Below, one piece after another: positions 4,831 through 8,854 of a stretch of DNA of 8,854 bases. Origin of the DNA: UBA6215 sp964484255 (GTDB lineage: Bacteria; Omnitrophota; Gorgyraeia; Pluralincolimonadales; Pluralincolimonadaceae). Location of the stretch: contig CAZAEH010000040.1 in NCBI GenBank assembly GCA_964484255.1, positions 1 through 8,854 of the forward strand, given 5' to 3'. How positions within the stretch are numbered: the first letter of the stretch is position 1; each line of letters begins with the position of its first letter. The notes below the pieces were generated by a model that was given only the letters and a program-made list of their open reading frames with translations, had not been told where the DNA came from and made no database searches. A program made the translations under genes and the position numbers.

Positions 4831-6111
4831 TTATTTTGAAAAGGCCATGTATCCCAGCGCTATCAGGTTCAGCGGAGAGACGAACATCATTATGCAGAGC
4901 GCCGCAGAAAGCCCGGTCGACTTGCCTCTCGCAACGGATATCCTGTACCAGACATACGCCATCAGGAATATAAAATATATGGAGTTGAGCATCATCGCCA
5001 GCACAAGTATAAGACCGGCAAGCGCGTTTATCGGCGTAACCGCAGGCGGGATAACCAACAGCGCAAAAACAGCTACCGGCAGGAGGAACATCCTGTACTT
5101 TATCTTGCTGATATTCAGCATCAGGAATATGTTAAATACCGGAAGCCACGCCATCCAGGCGTTGGCCGTGCCTGTCTTGGCCGCTATCACCTGCAGGCAT
5201 ATCGCAAAATACACATAAAATACCAGGACCAGCGCCGAGAATACCGAAGCTGGTATTGCGAGGGCGGTTGTCCTTGCCTGCCCGGCAAATACTTCCGGAG
5301 CGGAAGGCTCCGCCTGTGGAGCCGCAGCAGTCTTGCCCGGCTGATCATCTCCGAATATCTGGGTTATCCCATGCAACGGTTCGCCGAGTTTGAACGGTTT
5401 TTTGAATTCCAGCGCGAAGGTGTCGCCTTTACCGCCTGAAAGGACGACTTTATCCTTATCGGCCGAGACTACAGTATACTCCGCGAACTTTTCCCCCTTC
5501 GTTACAAAATAGGTATTGCCTTTATAATTTATCTGCACCAGGAGTTTATCTCCACGGGATTCCACATAACCGTTATAAACGAACTCCTGTCCGACCGTCT
5601 TGGCCGGCAGCGGTTTGCCGTCCTTGCCCTTCGGCCTGTCTTCCAGGACGACGAAACCTCCCCCTTTCTCCCCGGTCTGCTTCCCGGGCTGGGGCATCGT
5701 CAACAGGACGTTGTTCATCACCGCGGCAAAACGGTCTGCAGGNNNNNNNNNNGGAAGGTAGCCGGGCACTTTCTGGAGCACGACCCCGTTCCCGTCGATA
5801 AAAAGGACGGTCGGATAACCGGTGACCTTGTAGGCTGCGGCAAGCCTGGCCTCTTTTTCGGCATCGACCTTTACGCACACGAACTTCTCCGAAAGCGATG
5901 AGACCCTGGCATTGGAATAGGTATCGGCGTCAAGTTTCTTGCACCAGCCGCACCAGTCGGTATAAAAATCGACCATCACAGGCCTGCCCGATTCACGCGC
6001 CGATTTAAGCGCGGATTGAAAATCGGACTTCCAGGTTATGGCGTGGGCGGCGGCGGATAATGCGAGCAGGCACACCGCCAGGACCGCTGCAACGGCTGTA
6101 TTCCTATTCAT
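4831..6111 (-). CDS. Secreted thioredoxin domain fused to a beta-rich domain and a multi-pass membrane domain (contains assembly gap)
   Basis: A 426-residue reading as assembled, four codons of which contain or abut Ns. Residues 1-24 are a signal peptide ending AHA. Residues about 25-137 are a thioredoxin fold with DWCGWCKK (Cys54, Cys57) and cis-Pro in GYPT (Pro100), resembling the thioredoxin_7/DsbD C-terminal type. Residues about 152-250 are beta-rich, with YKGNTYFVTKGEKF and DKVVLSGG; the spacing recalls PilP/GspC-like domains, which is inference. An Ala/Pro-rich linker (about 258-282) leads to four predicted membrane helices (about 284-422) containing AWMAWLPVFNIFLML, reminiscent of DUF5684-type membrane domains. 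The thiol domain should face the periplasm. GGAGG precedes the ATG at 6111, which overlaps the release-factor stop by 8 nt. Function is unknown; thiol reduction or disulfide handling at the envelope is plausible. Confidence 0.82.
   Translation of the reverse strand: MNRNTAVAAVLAVCLLALSAAAHAITWKSDFQSALKSARESGRPVMVDFYTDWCGWCKKLDADTYSNARVSSLSEKFVCVKVDAEKEARLAAAYKVTGYPTVLFIDGNGVVLQKVPGYLXXXXPADRFAAVMNNVLLTMPQPGKQTGEKGGGFVVLEDRPKGKDGKPLPAKTVGQEFVYNGYVESRGDKLLVQINYKGNTYFVTKGEKFAEYTVVSADKDKVVLSGGKGDTFALEFKKPFKLGEPLHGITQIFGDDQPGKTAAAPQAEPSAPEVFAGQARTTALAIPASVFSALVLVFYVYFAICLQVIAAKTGTANAWMAWLPVFNIFLMLNISKIKYRMFLLPVAVFALLVIPPAVTPINALAGLILVLAMMLNSIYFIFLMAYVWYRISVARGKSTGLSAALCIMMFVSPLNLIALGYMAFSK
5743..5752. 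other. Assembly gap (10 N)
   Basis: Ten Ns interrupt the thioredoxin domain of the fusion gene after GYL and before PADRF. The minus-strand flanks are CTTCC before and CCTGCAG after. If the two ends overlap by the shared CC, the sequence closes in frame to GYLPADRFAAVM, which has normal thioredoxin spacing. The N-run is therefore probably a fixed-length scaffold placeholder rather than ten real bases. Confidence 0.85.
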
Positions 6112-6466
6112 AATCGGCCTCCATTTTCTTCCGGAATGATTTTTTTATCGAATGCTTTTTCTTGTTCGCAAGTATCTTCTCTTTCGCCCTTTTGGAACGC
6201 TTGCGCTTCTGCCTGCGGATCTTCTCTATCTTGCGCTGTATCTCCGATTCGCGTCCGAGCAGCCGCTCTTCGACCTTGCGCGCGAGTATCTTGCGGGCGA
6301 AAACGCGGTTCATGGCCTGGGAACGTTCCTGCGAACACCGGACCTCTATACCGGTCGGCCTGTGCCTGAGTTTTACGCACGTGGATACTTTATTGACGTT
6401 CTGCCCGCCGTGGCCGCCGGACCTGACGAATGTCTCTTCTATATCGCGTTCATCGAGTTCAAACAT
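6104..6466 (-). CDS. Release-factor-like GGQ protein (ArfB/C12orf65-type rescue factor)
   Basis: A 120-residue protein with the class-I release factor catalytic domain: FVRSGGHGGQNVNKVSTCVK, with the GGQ at residues 20-22, then RHRPTGIEVRCSQERSQ and RVFARKILARKVEERL. The codon-recognition domain of RF1/RF2 is absent. The C-terminal third is strongly basic (RRQKRKRSKRAKEK and later Lys clusters), as in the tail that lets ArfB (YaeJ) enter the empty mRNA channel of stalled ribosomes. The probable role is peptidyl-tRNA hydrolysis on stalled ribosomes, in the cytoplasm. The ATG at 6466 is chosen; a TTG directly before it (6469) is possible, with AAGG 12-15 nt upstream. The gene begins about 23 nt after the permease stop and overlaps the thioredoxin-fusion gene by 8 nt. 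Confidence 0.88.
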   Translation of the reverse strand: MFELDERDIEETFVRSGGHGGQNVNKVSTCVKLRHRPTGIEVRCSQERSQAMNRVFARKILARKVEERLLGRESEIQRKIEKIRRQKRKRSKRAKEKILANKKKHSIKKSFRKKMEADYE

Positions 6467-6489
6467 CAATATATGATTATACCTTAAAT

Positions 6490-7407
6490 TTATTTCAACA
6501 GGACATTAAAAAGATACCCGGTAAATATTATTCCCGTGCCGACTATCCCGGCGAACGCCAGTATCAGCCGCGTCTTCATCACTTTCTTCAATATCATGAA
6601 TTCCGGCAATGAGAGGGCCGTGACAGCCATCATGAAAGAAAGCGTAGTGCCCATGGCCACGCCCTTCTCCGTTAACGCGCTGACAAGCGGTATAATCCCG
6701 GCCGCGTTCGAATACAACGGTATCCCGATAAGGGTAGCGAACGGCACGGCATACCACTTGTCGCCTCCGGCGTACCTGGCGAGAAAATCGGTGGGCACAT
6801 ACCCGTGTATGAAAGCTCCCGCGCCTACACCTATGACCACATAGAGCCAGACCTTCTTTATGATAAAAGCCGTGTAGGTCCGCGCATACCTGAACCTGTC
6901 CGGCCACTTCAACTCAATGTTATCCGTAAGCGGGTTCCTTGACGTTTTCATCTCCATCGGCTCGAGCAGCCTTTCCGGCCTCATAAAGCCGATCGCTATG
7001 CCCGAGGCGACAGATACGAACATTCCGCTCAATATATACAGCAGGGCTATCTTCCAGCCGAACATCCCCAGGAGCATTATCAGCGCCACTTCGTTTATCA
7101 TTGGAGAGGCCACGAGAAAACTGAAAGTGACCCCGAGCGGGACCCCGGCCTCCACGAAGCCGAGAAAAAGCGGTATGGCGCTGCACGAACAAAAAGGCGT
7201 TATTATGCCGAGCAAAGACGCCAGCACGTGCCCCGCGTACTTGTCCCTGCTGGAAAGTATCTTCCTTATCCTTTCCGGCGGCAGGAACGACCTGACCAGC
7301 GAAACGACGAATATGATGACCGCAAGCAGCAGGAATATCTTTATCGTGTCATATACAAAAAAATTCACTGCTTCCCTTAAGCGAGCGTTGTCCCCGAATA
7401 TATCCAT
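6490..7407 (-). CDS. ArsP/DUF318 (UPF0718) family permease
   Basis: A 305-residue inner-membrane protein with about eight hydrophobic segments. The hallmark of the ArsP_1 permease family is present: TPFCSCSAIPLFLGFVEAGV (residues 70-89, Cys73 and Cys75) followed by FLVASPMINEVALI. The second half repeats the pattern as GIPLYSNAAGIIPLVSALTE and a PEFMILKKVMK segment, showing the family's internal duplication. Characterised relatives export trivalent organoarsenicals or have been linked to Cu/Zn efflux; the substrate here cannot be assigned. The ATG at 7407 has AAAGGA six bases upstream, so the 31-nt overlap with the kinase gene looks real and suggests translational coupling. No ars regulator or arsenate reductase gene is in the window. 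Confidence 0.9.
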   Translation of the reverse strand: MDIFGDNARLREAVNFFVYDTIKIFLLLAVIIFVVSLVRSFLPPERIRKILSSRDKYAGHVLASLLGIITPFCSCSAIPLFLGFVEAGVPLGVTFSFLVASPMINEVALIMLLGMFGWKIALLYILSGMFVSVASGIAIGFMRPERLLEPMEMKTSRNPLTDNIELKWPDRFRYARTYTAFIIKKVWLYVVIGVGAGAFIHGYVPTDFLARYAGGDKWYAVPFATLIGIPLYSNAAGIIPLVSALTEKGVAMGTTLSFMMAVTALSLPEFMILKKVMKTRLILAFAGIVGTGIIFTGYLFNVLLK

Positions 7408-8273
7408 TTATAATCCTTTATTTTGAATGCTCCCGGAACCATGCCTGCCGCGTTCGCCGTCCCGGCAGCCGCCGCTGAACGCAAGCAAGAAGCAAGGTCT
7501 CCGCCTTCGATGCGCCGCGCTATGAACCCCGCCAGGAAAGCATCTCCGCAACCGACACTGTTGCCGGTCCTTATCTTAGGCGGACGGGCAAATATCACGC
7601 GTTCTCCGTCAGAGGCTGCCGCGCCTTTTTCCCCGAGCGTAAGCAGTACTGTCCGCGCGCCTTTTTTGCGGAATATCCGCATTATCTTCCTTATATCACT
7701 TGTGGTGCGGGGACTTATCCCGCTTATATATTCCGCCTCTTCGGCGTTGGGCTTGACTATATCCGGGCACGCTCGAAGGCCTCTCTTGAGGGCCTCTCCC
7801 CTGGTATCGAGGACAGTCATTACACCGGCTTTCCGCGATATCCTTATAAGTTCCGCGTAGGCCGACACACAAAGGCCGTTCGCATTGGCGCCGGAGAATA
7901 CCGCATAACAGCGCCCCTTGAGGAGCGCCGTAAACTTCTTCTTGAAACCCGAGAATTCCTCCCTTGTAACGGCGGGGCCGTCCTGTATGCCGCGTATTAT
8001 CCTTCCCTTCGCATCTATGACGGTGAGATTCGTTCTGCTAAGCCCCTTGACCCGCGAGAACCTGCCGTTTATTCCTTCTTTTTTCAACTCCGATAATATG
8101 AATTTCCCGGAGGCGCCTGCCGCAAGCCCCGCAGCGATACTGCGCACTCCCATCACCTTGAGGGCGCGGGAGACATTTATCCCTTTTCCCCCGGCGCTTA
8201 ATTTCACGCGCCGGCCTTTTATGGTTTTGTCTACGGCAGGATTGAGCGTTACGGTCAATACAGGTGCGGGCAT
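7377..8273 (-). CDS. PfkB-family sugar-phosphate kinase (1-phosphofructokinase / tagatose-6-phosphate kinase type)
   Basis: A 298-residue ribokinase-like kinase. The N-terminal VTLNPAVDKT and AGGKGINVSRALKVMGV are the substrate-side signature of the 1-phosphofructokinase/LacC branch. DIVKPNAEEAE lies mid-protein, LTLGEKGAAA follows, and the catalytic/anion-hole motif is NSVGCGDAFLAGF (GCGD in place of GAGD). It should phosphorylate fructose-1-phosphate, tagatose-6-phosphate or fructose-6-phosphate using ATP. The segment between NPAVD and GGKG is only 12 residues, about ten shorter than in the relatives I recall. The ATG at 8273 (MPAPVLTVTLNP) is preferred because family members begin right before this strand and it lies just after the inhibitor gene's stop. 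An in-frame ATG at 8297 would add eight residues and overlap that gene by 20 nt. No PTS or other fructose genes are adjacent. Confidence 0.86.
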   Translation of the reverse strand: MPAPVLTVTLNPAVDKTIKGRRVKLSAGGKGINVSRALKVMGVRSIAAGLAAGASGKFILSELKKEGINGRFSRVKGLSRTNLTVIDAKGRIIRGIQDGPAVTREEFSGFKKKFTALLKGRCYAVFSGANANGLCVSAYAELIRISRKAGVMTVLDTRGEALKRGLRACPDIVKPNAEEAEYISGISPRTTSDIRKIMRIFRKKGARTVLLTLGEKGAAASDGERVIFARPPKIRTGNSVGCGDAFLAGFIARRIEGGDLASCLRSAAAAGTANAAGMVPGAFKIKDYKWIYSGTTLA

Positions 8274-8277
8274 ATCG

Positions 8278-8679
8278 CTATTTAGCCACTTCAACATTCA
8301 GCTCAAAGGTCTTTAACGGCGGGACTTCTTTTTCCCATACGCGCCGGTAGGCGAGCTTCAATGCGGTCTTGCCTGCGGCCATCGCCTTGAAACGCAGGGA
8401 GACCTTTCCCGGAGCGCCGATCATGTTTGAATCAGGGACAAAAGCGTCGTTGCCGGAACTCTGCAGGATGGAGCCGTCCACCGATACCGTCTCCCAGCTG
8501 TATCCCGTAGAAGGGTTTCCCGGCAGGTCTACAACAAGGGTGTTGCCTATCCTGAGTTCTACCGTCTTGCCGGAATCTTTCTCTATCACCTTCTTTGATC
8601 CCATAGAACATTCCCGGGAACAGCCGGTGAACAAAACCGCCGCGAAAACCGCGATAAAAACGGGAACAAGGACGCGCAT
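8278..8679 (-). CDS. Chagasin-like (I42) protease-inhibitor lipoprotein
   Basis: A 133-residue protein with a type II signal peptide: hydrophobic residues 3-17 and lipobox LFTGC (Cys20), so it is lipidated and membrane-anchored. The mature part matches chagasin/inhibitor I42 proteins, which block papain-type cysteine proteases with three loops. Loop L2 is clear as NPSTGYSW (55-62). The L4 region reads IGAPGKVSLRFKA (87-99), followed by the usual GKTALKLAYRR. The L6 position reads RRVWEKE (112-118) where RPW is common. GGAGGG before the ATG at 8679 supports the start. It lies 11 nt after the upstream gene's stop and 4 nt before the kinase ATG. A target protease is not in the window. Confidence 0.85.
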   Translation of the reverse strand: MRVLVPVFIAVFAAVLFTGCSRECSMGSKKVIEKDSGKTVELRIGNTLVVDLPGNPSTGYSWETVSVDGSILQSSGNDAFVPDSNMIGAPGKVSLRFKAMAAGKTALKLAYRRVWEKEVPPLKTFELNVEVAK

Positions 8680-8690
8680 GCACCCTCCGT

Positions 8691-8854
8691 TCAGTCGGGG
8701 TTGGTAACGTTCAGGTTTATAAGGGTAGCGTTGCCGTAAAAATCCTCATAATACTTGACCGTAACGTCATCTGATATCTCCAGCTCGGAAAAATCTATGC
8801 TGTCGCCGTTCTTTCTCATCACGGCATCGTCCGGAACGGAGATGGTCGTTTCGT
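8691..8854 (-). CDS. C-terminal 53 residues of an unrecognised protein (cut by window edge)
   Basis: An open frame runs from the right edge to a TGA at 8693..8691. The residues include ETTISVPDDAVMRKNGDSID, FSELEISDDVTVKYYEDF and a final INLNVTNPD. It alternates short polar turns and beta-strand-like stretches and is very acidic, with no membrane segment. The pattern of a Lys/Asn-Gly turn, a DFSEL-ISDDVTVKYYED stretch and a final strand recalls small OB- or DUF5666-like beta domains of secreted proteins, but I cannot assign a family. It is oriented with, and ends 11 nt before, the chagasin-like lipoprotein gene, so the two are probably in one operon. Confidence 0.72.
   Translation of the reverse strand, partial: ETTISVPDDAVMRKNGDSIDFSELEISDDVTVKYYEDFYGNATLINLNVTNPD

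Noticed and set aside
4631..5218. Long plus-strand open frame (195 residues) opposite the thioredoxin fusion and DUF748 genes
   Set aside because: It spans the junction of two clear minus-strand genes and has no recognisable domain; it is an antisense shadow.
6490..7407. Firm assignment of the permease as an arsenic exporter
   Set aside because: The family motif is clear, but no arsR, arsC or arsM neighbour is present and family substrates vary.
8274..8297. Earlier ATG for the sugar kinase
   Set aside because: It adds MLKWLNSD, absent from the family as I know it, and overlaps the inhibitor gene; MPAPVLTVTLNP fits better. It is not fully excluded because neither start has a strong Shine-Dalgarno.

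Overview
The window is a densely packed bacterial stretch in which every recognisable gene, including both tRNAs, lies on the minus strand, so transcription runs from the right edge to the left. There are thirteen protein genes (two cut by the window edges), two tRNA genes, one very clear sigma70-type promoter and one 10-N assembly gap. No mobile elements, CRISPR arrays, rRNA or gene-free stretches over 300 bases are visible. Start and stop codons of neighbours often overlap (4, 8, 8 and 31 nt), as in tightly coupled operons. An AsmA/DUF748-type periplasmic protein and a lipobox protein suggest a diderm envelope. Frequent ATA (Ile) codons, moderate-to-high GC, the stand-alone CBM48 protein and the 10-N scaffold gap fit a metagenome-derived genome of an uncultured lineage. 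Candidatus Omnitrophota or a relative is my best guess, from family resemblance only.

Right block (8854 to 3691, read leftwards): the C-terminus of an unrecognised protein, a chagasin-like protease-inhibitor lipoprotein, a PfkB-family sugar-phosphate kinase (1-phosphofructokinase/tagatose-6-phosphate kinase type), an ArsP/DUF318-type permease with the FCSCS motif, a short GGQ release-factor-like protein of the ribosome-rescue type, a secreted thioredoxin-domain protein with a beta-rich middle and a multi-pass membrane C-terminus, and a DUF748/AsmA-like protein.

Middle (3690 to 3130): a near-consensus promoter (TTGACT, 17 nt, TATAAT) starts directly after the DUF748 stop codon and drives tRNA-Phe(GAA). 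A 94-residue CBM48 (glycogen-binding type) protein and tRNA-Thr(CGT) follow on the same strand, so a protein gene sits between two tRNAs.

Left block (3096 to 1): an MFS exporter, thioredoxin reductase (trxB), a secreted DUF4019 protein, thioredoxin (trxA, active site CMPC) and the start of purN. With no terminator visible between them, these may be transcribed together with the tRNAs. The physiological theme is thiol redox: a complete cytoplasmic TrxB/TrxA pair, an envelope thioredoxin fusion, and a CBM48 protein with an unusual cysteine trio. The remaining genes look like housekeeping or envelope functions that share the operons.
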